Assembly: GCF_000513895.2 (NCBI RefSeq)
Contig: NZ_CP165782.1
Coordinates: forward strand, 558,001 to 622,000
From: Ensifer sp. WSM1721
GTDB lineage: Bacteria > Pseudomonadota > Alphaproteobacteria > Rhizobiales > Rhizobiaceae
Reading direction: 5' to 3'
DNA: 64,000 bases
The notes under the pieces are model-generated. The model made no database searches. It was not told where the DNA came from and was given only the letters and a program-made list of their open reading frames with translations. Position 1 is the stretch's first letter, and the number at the start of each line of letters is the position of its first letter. A program made the translations under genes and the position numbers. Shown piece after piece: positions 17,378 to 25,979 of this stretch.

Positions 17378-18811
17378 TCAATCCTGGCGCAGCACCTTGT
17401 CCGGATTCATAATTCCGGCCGGATCGAAAGCATGCTTGATCCGTTGCATGAGCCCGATCTCGATGGGAGAGCGGATCGCCGCGAGCTCGTCGCGTTTCAA
17501 CTGACCGATGCCGTGTTCGGCCGATATCGAGCCGTTGTATTTCAGCACGATGGCATGGACGATCGCGTTCACCTCGCGCCAGCGGCCGAGAAAGGCCTGT
17601 GTATCGGCGTCGACCGGCTGGGAGATGTTGTAGTGGATATTGCCGTCGCCCACGTGACCGAAGGCGCAGATCCGCGCTCCGGGTACCGCCTTCGTGACGA
17701 TCGCGTCGGCCTCTGCCATGAAGGCGGGGATGCTCGAGACGGGAACCGAAACATCGTGCTTGATGGAGCCGCCCTCGGGCTTTTGTGCCGGCGACATGCT
17801 CTCGCGCATATGCCAGAGCGCTTTGCGTTGCGCGTCGTTCTGGGCGATGACGGCGTTTTCGATGAAGCCGTCGGCGATGCCCGTTTCGAGCAGGCTCTCG
17901 ACCATCCGCTCCGCGCTTTCGGCCGAATCCGGGGTGGAAATGTCGATCAGGGCATACCACGGATGCGCCGTTTCAAGGGGGTCACGGACGCCGTGAATGT
18001 GCCGGGTGGTGAACTCGATGCCGAGCCTTGGCATCAGCTCGAAGCCCGTCAGCGCCGGACCGCAAAGGCTCGAGGCCCGCTCGAAAAGGGCGAGCGCGTC
18101 CTCGACGCTCTTCACGCCGGCAAAGGCGACCTGATGTCCGCGCGGCTTCGGGAAGAGCTTCAGGACGGCTCCGGTGATGACGCCGAGCGTCCCCTCCGCG
18201 CCGATGAAGAGGTCGCGCAGGTCGTATCCGGTATTGTCCTTCTTCAGCCTTCTCAGACCATCCCAGATTTCGCCGGTCGGAAGCACCACCTCCAATCCGA
18301 GGCAAAGCTGGCGCATGTTGCCGTAGGCGAGTACCGCCGTGCCGCCGGCATTGGTCGAAAGATTGCCGCCGATCCTCGCCGAGCCCTCCGATCCGAGCGA
18401 CAGCGGGAAAAGCCGGTCGATGTCGTCAGCGGCTTTCTGAATATCCGCGAGGATGCAGCCGGCGTCGGCGACGATGACGTTGCCGACCGGATCGATGTCG
18501 CGGATGCGGTTCAGCCGTTCGAGCGAAAGAACCACGTCGGTCTTGCCTTCACGCGGGACCCCTCCTGCCACATGGCCGGTGTTGCCGCCTTGCGGCACGA
18601 TCGGCGTGCGGGTCTGGCTCGCGAGCTTCATGATCTGCGAGACCTCCTCGACCGAGCCGGGCCTGAGCACGAGCGACGTCGTGCCGCGATAGAGCCCGCG
18701 CGATTCGACGAGATAGGGCGCGATCTCCGTTGGCGCGGTGAGCGCATTGCCGGGGCCGACGATATCGGTAAAGGATGCGATCAGTTCTGGGGAAGGAATG
18801 ATAGTCGTCAT
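17378..18811 (-). CDS. FAD-linked 2-hydroxyacid dehydrogenase (GlcD/D2HGDH type)
   Basis: 477 aa. An FAD_binding_4 domain carries PIVPQGGNTGHVAGGV near residue 95 and SLGSEGSARIGGNLSTNAGG near 140. The FAD-oxidase C-terminal domain carries the metal-binding type motif CAFGHVGDGNIHYN and the terminal EHGIGQLKRDE. Members oxidise D-lactate, D-2-hydroxyglutarate or glycolate and pass electrons to the quinone pool or an electron-transfer flavoprotein. Location beside a monocarboxylate-type symporter and its two-component system favours D-lactate or a related 2-hydroxy acid, but the substrate cannot be fixed from sequence. Confidence 0.85.
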   Translation of the reverse strand: MTTIIPSPELIASFTDIVGPGNALTAPTEIAPYLVESRGLYRGTTSLVLRPGSVEEVSQIMKLASQTRTPIVPQGGNTGHVAGGVPREGKTDVVLSLERLNRIRDIDPVGNVIVADAGCILADIQKAADDIDRLFPLSLGSEGSARIGGNLSTNAGGTAVLAYGNMRQLCLGLEVVLPTGEIWDGLRRLKKDNTGYDLRDLFIGAEGTLGVITGAVLKLFPKPRGHQVAFAGVKSVEDALALFERASSLCGPALTGFELMPRLGIEFTTRHIHGVRDPLETAHPWYALIDISTPDSAESAERMVESLLETGIADGFIENAVIAQNDAQRKALWHMRESMSPAQKPEGGSIKHDVSVPVSSIPAFMAEADAIVTKAVPGARICAFGHVGDGNIHYNISQPVDADTQAFLGRWREVNAIVHAIVLKYNGSISAEHGIGQLKRDELAAIRSPIEIGLMQRIKHAFDPAGIMNPDKVLRQD

Positions 18812-18856
18812 GGTCCTGCCTTGGATCGGGGTGTCTTCATGGCCCGCGGCGGAGGA

Positions 18857-19831
18857 TCAAGCGCGCGGCGCGGCCGCTCGCTGCAGCCGGTCGATGATCG
18901 CTTCGCCGAGCCCCTCGTTCGGAATGGGGCCGAAGGCGATCGTCGCGGCACCGCTCGCATCCGCCTTTTTCATATAGTCGAAAAGGTTGGCGGCCGCTTC
19001 CCTGAGACTGCCGCTGGGGCTCAGATCCATGACGATCACGGCGTCACTCTCGCCGGGCAGCGCCTTTCCGCCGAAGCGGATCAGGGCCTCGCCCTTGCGA
19101 ACGTCCTCGGCATCGAGCCGCACGGCGGCGCCTGGTGCGTAGTGCGAGGCAAGCATGCCGGGCGCTTCGATGGCAGCGCCGGCGGATTCGGGGCGCTCCA
19201 CCGCGAGACCGGTGAGCGCCTCGATTGCCGCCGCATCGAGCCCGCCGGGCCTGAGCAAACAGAGCCTTCCGTCTTCCACCTTGATGATGGTCGATTCCAG
19301 TCCGATCTCGGAAGCTCCGGCATCAAGGATGAGCTTGAGCTTCGAGCCGAGGTCCGCCTCCACATGGGCAGCACTGGTCGGGCTGATCTTGCCCGAGGTG
19401 TTGGCGCTCGGCGCGGCGAGCGGCCGTCCGACGCGAGCGATCACCCGGCGCGAGAAGCCGTCGGGCATGCGGATGCCGAGCGTATCGAGACCGGCGGAAG
19501 CGAGCGCATGCACAGTGCTTTCCGGCCGCTGCGGCAGGATGAGCGTCAGAGGTCCGGGCCAGAAGGCCTCGGCAAGCTGCCGGGAAACCGGATCGAACGT
19601 CACATGCGCCTCGGCCATTGCGATGTCCGAGACATGGCAGATGAGCGGATTGAAGCGCGGCCGGCCCTTCATTTCATAGATGCGGCTGATCGCATCGGCA
19701 TTGGTGGCATCGGCGGCAAGGCCGTAAACCGTTTCCGTCGGGATCGCGACCGGCTCGCCGTCGGAAAGAACCGCGCAGGCTCTTTCGATCGCCCGATCCG
19801 GTTCGATGCGCGTGTCGATGATTTCGGCCAT
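18857..19831 (-). CDS. tsaC: Threonylcarbamoyl-AMP synthase (Sua5/YwlC form)
   Basis: 324 aa, the long Sua5 form: a YrdC domain (about 10-205) plus a C-terminal Sua5 domain. Visible signatures are PTETVYGLAADATN, the KGRP loop (MKGRPRFNPLICHV), LGIRMPDG and SANTSGKISPT. The enzyme makes the threonylcarbamoyl-AMP used for t6A at position 37 of ANN-decoding tRNAs. The gene lies 45 bp downstream of the FAD oxidase start on the same strand and may be co-transcribed with it. Confidence 0.93.
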   Translation of the reverse strand: MAEIIDTRIEPDRAIERACAVLSDGEPVAIPTETVYGLAADATNADAISRIYEMKGRPRFNPLICHVSDIAMAEAHVTFDPVSRQLAEAFWPGPLTLILPQRPESTVHALASAGLDTLGIRMPDGFSRRVIARVGRPLAAPSANTSGKISPTSAAHVEADLGSKLKLILDAGASEIGLESTIIKVEDGRLCLLRPGGLDAAAIEALTGLAVERPESAGAAIEAPGMLASHYAPGAAVRLDAEDVRKGEALIRFGGKALPGESDAVIVMDLSPSGSLREAAANLFDYMKKADASGAATIAFGPIPNEGLGEAIIDRLQRAAAPRA

Positions 19832-19955
19832 GGCGGTTCTGATCCTTTCCGTCGCTTCCTTAATGGAGGCGCCGAAAAAACAGAACGATTTTCTTCTTTA
19901 ATGATGCCGCCCAGAAAGCGTTGGGGGAAACGGCATGCAGAAAAAACGATCGCCG

Positions 19956-20552
19956 TCAAAGCCTCTGGATGATCCGGCGCAGCGCATCGTCGCGTGCGCC
20001 CAGCATCAGCACGTTCTTGAGCGCCACTCTCGGATCCTGCGTTTGGAAGATCAGCCCGTTGCCGCGCACGTCGCGATTGATGACGATGCGCCCCGCCTCA
20101 TCAGGCTCGATGGCGACGGCGAAATACATGCGCGAATAACCCGTCTGAATCCGGTCGAAGAAGTGTGTCTCGTCGCCGAGCTCCGAGAAGAAATTCGCGA
20201 AATAGAAGGACCAGGTGACCTCATGCGCCCGGGCGAGGCGGGTTTTCGCGGCGGTCACGTGGCAATAGCCGAGATGGGGGCTGCTCGCGAGCGTGCGATG
20301 GAAGACCATCTTCGGGAACTGGATCGAAGCGTGGAAGGCGTTGATCCTCCTGTGGGTGGTCTCACCCGCTGCCGCCAGTTTCCGGCCCGTCTGTTCCGCC
20401 ACCTCCGCATAGCTCAGATAGCGCCGCTGTTCGGGCATCCATTGGCGGCGCCGGTCGATGCGGCCCGTCCGCAGGAACTCGGTGTGGACCGCAGCTTTCG
20501 GCGTTTCGGCCGGCGCCTTATCGGCCGCGTCATAATATCGGAGCTTTGCCAT
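19956..20552 (-). CDS. Conserved hypothetical protein
   Basis: 198 aa, no signal peptide or transmembrane helix. I do not recognise the family. Visible features are an Arg-rich N-terminal part (LRTGRIDRRRQWMPEQRRYL), a helical segment (YAEVAEQTGRKLAAAGETTH) and a central stretch with His and aromatic residues (SPHLGYCHVTAAKTRLARAH, SFYFANFFSELGDETHFF). The C-terminus is basic. Base and codon use match its neighbours, so it looks like a genuine rhizobial gene. Its upstream region contains an intergenic palindromic repeat starting 29 bp before the ATG. Confidence 0.65.
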   Translation of the reverse strand: MAKLRYYDAADKAPAETPKAAVHTEFLRTGRIDRRRQWMPEQRRYLSYAEVAEQTGRKLAAAGETTHRRINAFHASIQFPKMVFHRTLASSPHLGYCHVTAAKTRLARAHEVTWSFYFANFFSELGDETHFFDRIQTGYSRMYFAVAIEPDEAGRIVINRDVRGNGLIFQTQDPRVALKNVLMLGARDDALRRIIQRL

Positions 20553-20580
20553 CGGCGTCTGCGCCTGCTCTGTTTGCTAC

Positions 20581-20682
20581 TGCATGTCTCCTTAAATCGA
20601 CCTCGGTTTAAGGACAAAGACATGCAGCAATTCAAAATGCTACAGCGACCTTTGCGCGTCTGATAAGACGCGCGGCGCTGTA
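20581..20682 (-). repeat. Intergenic mosaic palindrome, copy 2
   Basis: About 100 bp made of two hairpins: TGCATGTC...GACATGCA around a TTAAA-type core (20581-20626), and ACAGCG...CGCTGT enclosing GCGCGTCT/AGACGCGC (20642-20681). Its reverse complement aligns almost end to end with the copy at 60109-60206. Rhizobial RIME-type element, in the leader region of the hypothetical gene at 20552. Confidence 0.8.
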
Positions 20683-20979
20683 GCTCGTTGATCCCTCGGC
20701 GCAGGGTAGGACATCATGGTTAACAGAGCGTTTTGTCCAATCGGGCGCGCGCTTCTGCGGCCGGTGGCGTCGCAAAGAGATAAGGCATATTCGCGTTGGG
20801 AATGGCGCTGCCGAAAAAATCGTCACTTGCCCAATTTTTCTCGTATCATCTTGTTTGTTATAGATAATTTCTCTTTCGAACACACCCGTCCCGCATTGGT
20901 TTGGCTGTCGTCATTCTGGAATCGGATGTCGCGGATCGGCAGTTGCGCTAGCCGGCCGTAGGCTTAGATACGGGCAACT
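20683..20979. other. AT-richer promoter region ahead of the riboswitch
   Basis: No gene is convincing here. The stretch 20815-20880 is markedly AT-rich for this genome and is the likely promoter zone for the riboswitch-controlled operon. It also holds the BioR-like decamer described separately. Confidence 0.5.
20858..20867. promoter_or_regulatory. BioR-like box
   Basis: TTATAGATAA is an exact match to the alphaproteobacterial BioR operator consensus TTAT(A/C)(G/T)ATAA. It lies about 120 bp upstream of the cobalamin riboswitch and about 305 bp upstream of the divergent hypothetical gene. It could be a chance match within an AT-rich promoter; no bioR gene or biotin synthesis gene is adjacent. 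Confidence 0.3.
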
Positions 20980-21150
20980 CAAGGTGCCGCCTTTAGGGAG
21001 GGCGGAGAATTGGGAAGCCGGTCAAATCCCGGCGCTGCCCCCGCAACGGTGGTGGAGCACAAGCCTCGGCAAAAGGCCACTGGACATGTCGTCCGGGAAG
21101 GCGCCGGGCAAGTCCTTGGCGGACGGCTCCAGAGCCCGGAAACCAGCCTT
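20980..21150 (+). promoter_or_regulatory. Cobalamin (adenosyl-B12) riboswitch
   Basis: All hallmarks are in order: AAGGTGCC at 20981, GGGAAGCCGGTCAAATCC then GGCGCTGCCCCCGCAAC (21012-21047), GCCACTG at 21076-21082, GGGAAGGCGCCGGG, and the B12 box GAGCCCGGAAACCAGCC at 21132-21148. The Rieske oxygenase gene starts 125 bp later. Expression platform: CTGGTT at 21171-21176 can pair either with AACCAG inside the B12 box (21141-21146) or with AACCAG at 21250-21255, just ahead of the GAGGACAAGG Shine-Dalgarno. These pairings are mutually exclusive and would support translational control, with expression lowered when B12 is bound. Confidence 0.92.
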
Positions 21151-21274
21151 GACGCGAAAATCGACCGTAACTGGTTGCGGCGGGCAGCCGGATCGGGCCT
21201 TGGCGTTCCGGCATATCCGGCCGGCGCGGGCTCCAGTCCTGCCTCTCCGAACCAGGGTGAACGAGGACAAGGAC

Positions 21275-22519
21275 ATGGACACACAGAACGACATGCTGCG
21301 CAAGCTGAAGGCCCGCCGGGAGGGCTATAGCCTCGATCGTGCCTTCTACGTCGACCCGGACTATTATCGTCAGGACCTGGAGCATATCTGGTACAAGGAC
21401 TGGCTCTTCATCGGCCATGATTGCGAAGTCCCGCGGCCCGGCAACTATTTCACCGTGCAGGTCGGCGATTACCCGATCGTCATCGTGCGCGACCGGCAAG
21501 GCACGATCCGGGCGCTGCACAATTCTTGCCGCCACCGCGGCTCGCGCGTCTGCACGCAGCACAAGGGCTCGTCCGCCAAGCTCGTCTGTCCCTACCACCA
21601 GTGGACCTACGAACTCGACGGCAAGCTGCTCTTCGCCCGGCAGATGCCCGAAGGATTCGATCCGTCTCAGCACAGCCTCAAGCCGGTGCATTGCGAGACC
21701 GTCGGCGGCTATATCTTCATCAGCCTTGCCGACCAGCCGATGGATTTCCAGCCTTTCCGCGACATGGTCGCAGGTTATCTCGCACCGCACCGCCTTGGCG
21801 AGACCAAGGTCGCGTTCGAGAGCACCATCGTCGAGAAGGGCAACTGGAAGCTCGTCTGGGAGAACAACCGAGAGTGCTACCACTGCGCCGCCAATCATCC
21901 GGAGCTCTGCCGGACATATCCAGAGGCGCCGACGGTGACGGGCGTCCAGGGCGCGATGGACGATCCGGAAATTGGCGCCCATTGGGAAAAGTGCGAGGCG
22001 GCGGGCCTGCCGAGCGCCTTCAAAATTGCACCGACCGGGCAGTTCCGGATGACGAGAATGCCGCTGATCAACGGGGCCGACAGCTATACCATGTCCGGCC
22101 AGAAGGCCGTGCGCAAACAGCTCTCCGGCGAGATAAATGCGAGCGGCATCGGCACGTTGTTGCTCTTCCACTATCCGACCACGTGGAACCACATCCTCGG
22201 CGATCATGCGATCACTTTCCGCGTGCTGCCGCTCGGGCCTGAATTGACGCAGGTGACGACGAAATGGCTCGTCAACAAGGATGCGGTCGAGGGTGTCGAC
22301 TATACGCTCGAGGACCTCACCCACGTCTGGACGGAGACCAACGACCAGGATCGGCAGATCGTCGAGGAAAACGCCTTCGGCATCCGCTCTCCTGCCTATG
22401 AGCCGGGGCCCTATTCGGCCGAGCACGAGGGCGGCGTGATGCAGTTCGTCGAATGGTATTCGAGCTTCATGCTGGATCGTCTTCAGGGCGGCGCAGCCCG
22501 TCTTTCCCGGGTGGCATAA
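21275..22519 (+). CDS. Rieske oxygenase, glycine-betaine/stachydrine demethylase type
   Basis: 414 aa. The Rieske centre ligands are C85-x-H87 (CRHRG) and C105-x2-H108 (CPYH). The mononuclear iron site has the E200-C-Y-H203-x4-H208 pattern (ECYHCAANH). Overall it resembles GbcA (glycine betaine monooxygenase) and Stc2 (stachydrine demethylase), which remove an N-methyl group as formaldehyde. ATG 21275 follows GAGGACAAGG. It is the first gene of a two-gene operon with its reductase (3-bp gap) and sits under a cobalamin riboswitch. I would put glycine betaine first and other quaternary amines second as substrate. Confidence 0.88.
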   Translation: MDTQNDMLRKLKARREGYSLDRAFYVDPDYYRQDLEHIWYKDWLFIGHDCEVPRPGNYFTVQVGDYPIVIVRDRQGTIRALHNSCRHRGSRVCTQHKGSSAKLVCPYHQWTYELDGKLLFARQMPEGFDPSQHSLKPVHCETVGGYIFISLADQPMDFQPFRDMVAGYLAPHRLGETKVAFESTIVEKGNWKLVWENNRECYHCAANHPELCRTYPEAPTVTGVQGAMDDPEIGAHWEKCEAAGLPSAFKIAPTGQFRMTRMPLINGADSYTMSGQKAVRKQLSGEINASGIGTLLLFHYPTTWNHILGDHAITFRVLPLGPELTQVTTKWLVNKDAVEGVDYTLEDLTHVWTETNDQDRQIVEENAFGIRSPAYEPGPYSAEHEGGVMQFVEWYSSFMLDRLQGGAARLSRVA

Positions 22520-22522
22520 CCC

Positions 22523-23611
22523 ATGGAAATGGCACGCTTCTTCCACCACTTCGACGAGCTCCATCCCTGGAGAGACCGCCAGCACATGCTCGAATGCATC
22601 TCAGCGGTCGCCGAGACCGCGGACGTGATGACGTTCACCTTCCGCTCCGAAAAGCCGGCCTGGTTCCGCTACCTGCCGGGGCAGTTCGTCACGCTCGAAC
22701 TGCCGGTTGGCGAGGAGCCGGTGATGCGTACCTATACGCTGTCGTCCTCGCCGTCGCGCCCGCTTTCGGTCGCCGTCACCGTCAAGGCGCAGCCGGGGAG
22801 CATCGGCACGCGCTGGATGTTCGACAATCTGAAGCCGGGCATGGCGCTGAAGGCGCTCGGGCCGCTCGGCGATTTCAGCTTCGTCCGGCACCCCGGCGAG
22901 AAGTATCTTTTCATCTCGGCCGGCTCGGGCATCACGCCGATGATGTCGATGACGCGCTGGATGGCGGACTGCGCGCCGGAAACCGACGTCACCTTCATCT
23001 CCTGTGCGCGCCGGCCGGACGATCTCCTATTCAAGTCGGAGCTGGAAGTCCTCGCGCGTCAGATGCCTCGGCTCAATCTCGGCTTTCTGGTGGAGGGACA
23101 CGAGGCGCGCCACGGCTGGCACGGCCTGCGCGGCCGCATCGACGCGACGAAGCTGCCATTGCTCGCGCCGGATTTCCTGGAAATGACCGTCTTCTGCTGT
23201 GGGCCCGAGCCCTTCATGCGCGGTGTCCGAGAAATGCTGAAGACCGCCGGTTTCGACATGGCGCGCTACCACCAGGAGAGCTTCCAGCCGGCGGCCGCAC
23301 CCGCTGCCGAGGAGCTTGCAGTCCGCGCGGGACCGGCCGCGGGCACTGAGGCGGCGAAGGTGAGCTTCACCATGAGCGGCAAGGAGGTAACGGCCGTTCC
23401 CGGTCAGACGATCCTGCAGACGGCACGCGCCAGCGGCGTCAGGATCGGTGCGGCCTGCGAGGGCGGCATTTGCGGCACGTGCCGGGTGATGAAGGTCTCA
23501 GGCGACGTCGAGATGAACCACAATGGCGGCATCCTCGATGACGAGATCGAGGAGGGCTATATCCTCGCCTGCTGCTCGCGACCGCTCGGCGACGTCCAGA
23601 TCGAAGCGTAA
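22523..23611 (+). CDS. Hybrid FAD/NAD/[2Fe-2S] reductase of the Rieske oxygenase (GbcB type)
   Basis: 362 aa. A ferredoxin-reductase FAD domain carries RTYTLSSSPSRP near residue 72, and an NAD-binding domain has FISAGSGITPMMSM and FCCGPEPFM. A C-terminal plant-type [2Fe-2S] ferredoxin domain supplies C312, C317, C320 (CEGGICGTC) and a fourth Cys in ILACCSRP. It passes electrons from NAD(P)H to the preceding oxygenase. The start is 3 bp after that gene's stop, so they are translationally linked and share the riboswitch. Confidence 0.9.
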   Translation: MEMARFFHHFDELHPWRDRQHMLECISAVAETADVMTFTFRSEKPAWFRYLPGQFVTLELPVGEEPVMRTYTLSSSPSRPLSVAVTVKAQPGSIGTRWMFDNLKPGMALKALGPLGDFSFVRHPGEKYLFISAGSGITPMMSMTRWMADCAPETDVTFISCARRPDDLLFKSELEVLARQMPRLNLGFLVEGHEARHGWHGLRGRIDATKLPLLAPDFLEMTVFCCGPEPFMRGVREMLKTAGFDMARYHQESFQPAAAPAAEELAVRAGPAAGTEAAKVSFTMSGKEVTAVPGQTILQTARASGVRIGAACEGGICGTCRVMKVSGDVEMNHNGGILDDEIEEGYILACCSRPLGDVQIEA

Positions 23612-23654
23612 ATTGATCGTCGGTTGGGCGGGACGCGGTGGAAAACGCGGCCCG

Positions 23655-24716
23655 CTACCGCCGCTGTGCTTGGTTGGGCAATTGCGCCTCGGCCGCTTTC
23701 ACGGCAATGGCGCCCGTGAGGGTCTTGTCGACTCCCGCACCTGATCCGCTTTCCGCCTCGGCCCGGCTGATGAGCAATGGCTGCGTCAGCGGCACCGCTA
23801 CTGCAGCATGGGCCGCTGGCGCTGTACCTGCTGTCGCCGAGGCGATGACGGTGAGGACCGGCGGCTTTTCCGGCAGGAGACCGCCGTGTGGCCAGATTTT
23901 CCTCAGCGCTGAAACGGTCATGGCGGCGACGTTCACATCGATATCGTTGAGTGTGCCGGGCACGCGGTAGGGGCAGCGTTTCTTGCCGCAATTGTGTGCC
24001 GACGAGAACTGCCACAAAGCGTAGCCGTTCCAATTGCCCATCGGGAAGACATCGCGGATCTCGGGCTTATAGCGCGCGTACCAGAGCGGCAGACGCGACA
24101 GCAGCCTGTGCTTGTAGCGATTGGCGGCGATGTGTTTCGCGGTGATGTGATTGGTGTAAAGGATCGGGTAGCGCCCCGTGCGGGCCTTGATATGCCCGGC
24201 AAAGATCGCCGCATCCTCGAGCGACATGTATTTCTCGGGATCGATTCCCTCGATGTCGAGGACCATCAGTTCGTCGTCGCGCGGATCCGCATAGTCGAGG
24301 AAATGATTGGCCTGGTCGACGGGATTGCCCGGCCGTGCCAGATGATAGGCGCCCCAGAGCAGGCCCTGCGAGCGGGCGATCATCCGCCGCGTCTGATAGA
24401 GCTCCCGGCTCACCGCATACTTGCGCCACATCGTCTTGCAATGGGCGACCGTATCGCCGCCGTGGTCGCCGGTGCAGCTGAAGCTTTCCGGCAAACCGTC
24501 GGAGGCTTTGGCGATGAAGCCGGCGATGCGCTTGTCCTTCAGCATCGCTTCCCAGTCGATGCTGTTCATCTCGTAGGCGTCGACGATAATGGCGTTCTGC
24601 CGCTCTTTCCACGGCTCGACGGTGCCGGCGCGTGCATTCGCCGCCGCTAAGGCCAGGCCCATCAGGGCCGCCAGGCGCAAGATCATCCCCAGGATCGAGA
24701 TTCCCCGCTTTTCCAT
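23655..24716 (-). CDS. Secreted GH25 lysozyme-family protein
   Basis: 353 aa from ATG 24716. A signal peptide (LRLAALMGLALAAANARAG) is followed by a glycosyl hydrolase 25 fold: IIVDAYEMNSIDWEAM supplies the first conserved Asp, LLWGAYHLARPG the middle strand, and LMVLDIEGIDP the catalytic D-x-E pair. The C-terminus after about residue 260 is an Ala/Pro-rich, low-complexity tail. GH25 enzymes cleave the MurNAc-GlcNAc bond of peptidoglycan. The gene is convergent with the reductase gene; no phage genes are nearby, so it is a cellular wall enzyme rather than an endolysin. Confidence 0.85.
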   Translation of the reverse strand: MEKRGISILGMILRLAALMGLALAAANARAGTVEPWKERQNAIIVDAYEMNSIDWEAMLKDKRIAGFIAKASDGLPESFSCTGDHGGDTVAHCKTMWRKYAVSRELYQTRRMIARSQGLLWGAYHLARPGNPVDQANHFLDYADPRDDELMVLDIEGIDPEKYMSLEDAAIFAGHIKARTGRYPILYTNHITAKHIAANRYKHRLLSRLPLWYARYKPEIRDVFPMGNWNGYALWQFSSAHNCGKKRCPYRVPGTLNDIDVNVAAMTVSALRKIWPHGGLLPEKPPVLTVIASATAGTAPAAHAAVAVPLTQPLLISRAEAESGSGAGVDKTLTGAIAVKAAEAQLPNQAQRR

Positions 24717-24888
24717 TCTCTGAGATTGGCGACTTAGCGTTAAAAGGTCGTAAATCTCAGCCCCTCGGCCAATCTGCGCGAGACGGCCGCGTCTGTACAC
24801 CGACCCTAGGCGGCAAAGTTTCGGCCGCGGTTCGGCTCTGGATTGTGGCGGCCCCGGGCAGGCGAGTGGGACATCGGCGCAAAGCAGT

Positions 24889-25878
24889 CTAAAGAATGCC
24901 GATGCGCTTGAGAATGAGCCAGGCGAGGCCCATGGAAAAGGCGATGATCATCCCCGCATAGAGCGTGCCGCTGCCGTCGGAGAAGGGCAGGGTGCCCGTG
25001 TTCATGCCGAAGAAACCGGTCACCAGCGTCGGCGGCAGCAGGAAGGCCGTCATCAGCGACAGGATGTAAAGGTGCCGGTTCGTCTCCGAGGAAAGCTTGC
25101 TGTCGATTTCCTCGTGTAGCAGCCTTGCCCGTTCCTGAAGCGCGAAGACGTCGCGGTCGACCGCCTCCAGCCGGTCGGAAAGCCGTTCCGTGACGTCGAT
25201 GAAGCCGGGAGGCACCTCATCCTCCTCCGAGGCACCCGCCCGACGCAGCAGAGCAAGGATCGTCCTCAGGTGTCGGTGCAGCCGCACGACCGTGCGGCGC
25301 AGCGGCGCAAGCCCCGGCTGCTGCCTGTGCACGGCCTCGCCATAGACATGGTCCTCGATGACGTTCAATTCCTCTGTGAGTTCCAGCACCAGGGTGATCA
25401 AGGTGCGCTGGAACTCGACGACGAGCATTTCGAAAAGGTCGATCGGGCGGCTGCACTTGGTGCTCTTTTCGACAGCCGCCTTCACGCGGTCGATGCTTCT
25501 CAGCGGATGCAGACGTGTCGTGATGATGATCCGGTCGCCGACGGCGAAATGCAGCCAGCCGATCGTCTTTGTCATCGTGTCGAATGTTCGTTCGAAATCG
25601 ACGAGCGTGCCGTGGACCACGTCCTCCGTGACCGTAATCGCCGCCTGAGTGTCATGGCTCGTGAGAGTGGTGATTGCCGCCTGCGGTAGTTTGCCGATGC
25701 GCTCGATCAGTGCCGGCGTGCGCGCGTCGCTCAGCGCCAGATGCAGCCAGATCCAGCCGTCGCCGGCCTCGAGATTTTCGACTGGCGAGTCGGCGGCAAT
25801 GCGCTGGCATCGGCTCTCGCCGGGCACGAACCGGTAGGCCCAGACAAGGCCGGGTATGTCGGGAGAAATCAGATTCAT
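24889..25878 (-). CDS. CorA-family divalent metal transporter (ZntB-like)
   Basis: 329 aa. It has a soluble N-terminal domain, a long helical stalk (RRTVVRLHRHLRTILALLRR region) and two C-terminal membrane helices. The signature GMN is at FFGMNTGTLPF, just after the first helix, and the protein ends in a short basic tail. CorA/ZntB proteins are pentameric channels for Mg, Co or Zn; the acidic loop after GMN is weak, so cation choice is open. It is divergent from the acyl-CoA dehydrogenase gene. Confidence 0.9.
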   Translation of the reverse strand: MNLISPDIPGLVWAYRFVPGESRCQRIAADSPVENLEAGDGWIWLHLALSDARTPALIERIGKLPQAAITTLTSHDTQAAITVTEDVVHGTLVDFERTFDTMTKTIGWLHFAVGDRIIITTRLHPLRSIDRVKAAVEKSTKCSRPIDLFEMLVVEFQRTLITLVLELTEELNVIEDHVYGEAVHRQQPGLAPLRRTVVRLHRHLRTILALLRRAGASEEDEVPPGFIDVTERLSDRLEAVDRDVFALQERARLLHEEIDSKLSSETNRHLYILSLMTAFLLPPTLVTGFFGMNTGTLPFSDGSGTLYAGMIIAFSMGLAWLILKRIGIL

Positions 25879-25979
25879 CGAAGCGCCTTGGGAGCGGCCA
25901 TGGGGATGGCTTCTATTCGTCCGCGATGACAGTTTTGTTACATTCTTTCGCTGTCTGCGCCAGTATGGAAGCGCCTCGG

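Noticed and set aside
17432..19972. 846-codon open frame antisense to the FAD dehydrogenase and Sua5 genes
   Set aside because: Spans two well-recognised genes and the gap between them; composition is that of a GC-rich shadow.
20993..22585. 530-codon frame antisense to the riboswitch and Rieske oxygenase gene
   Set aside because: Runs through the aptamer and a clear Rieske protein; shadow of GC-rich codon use.
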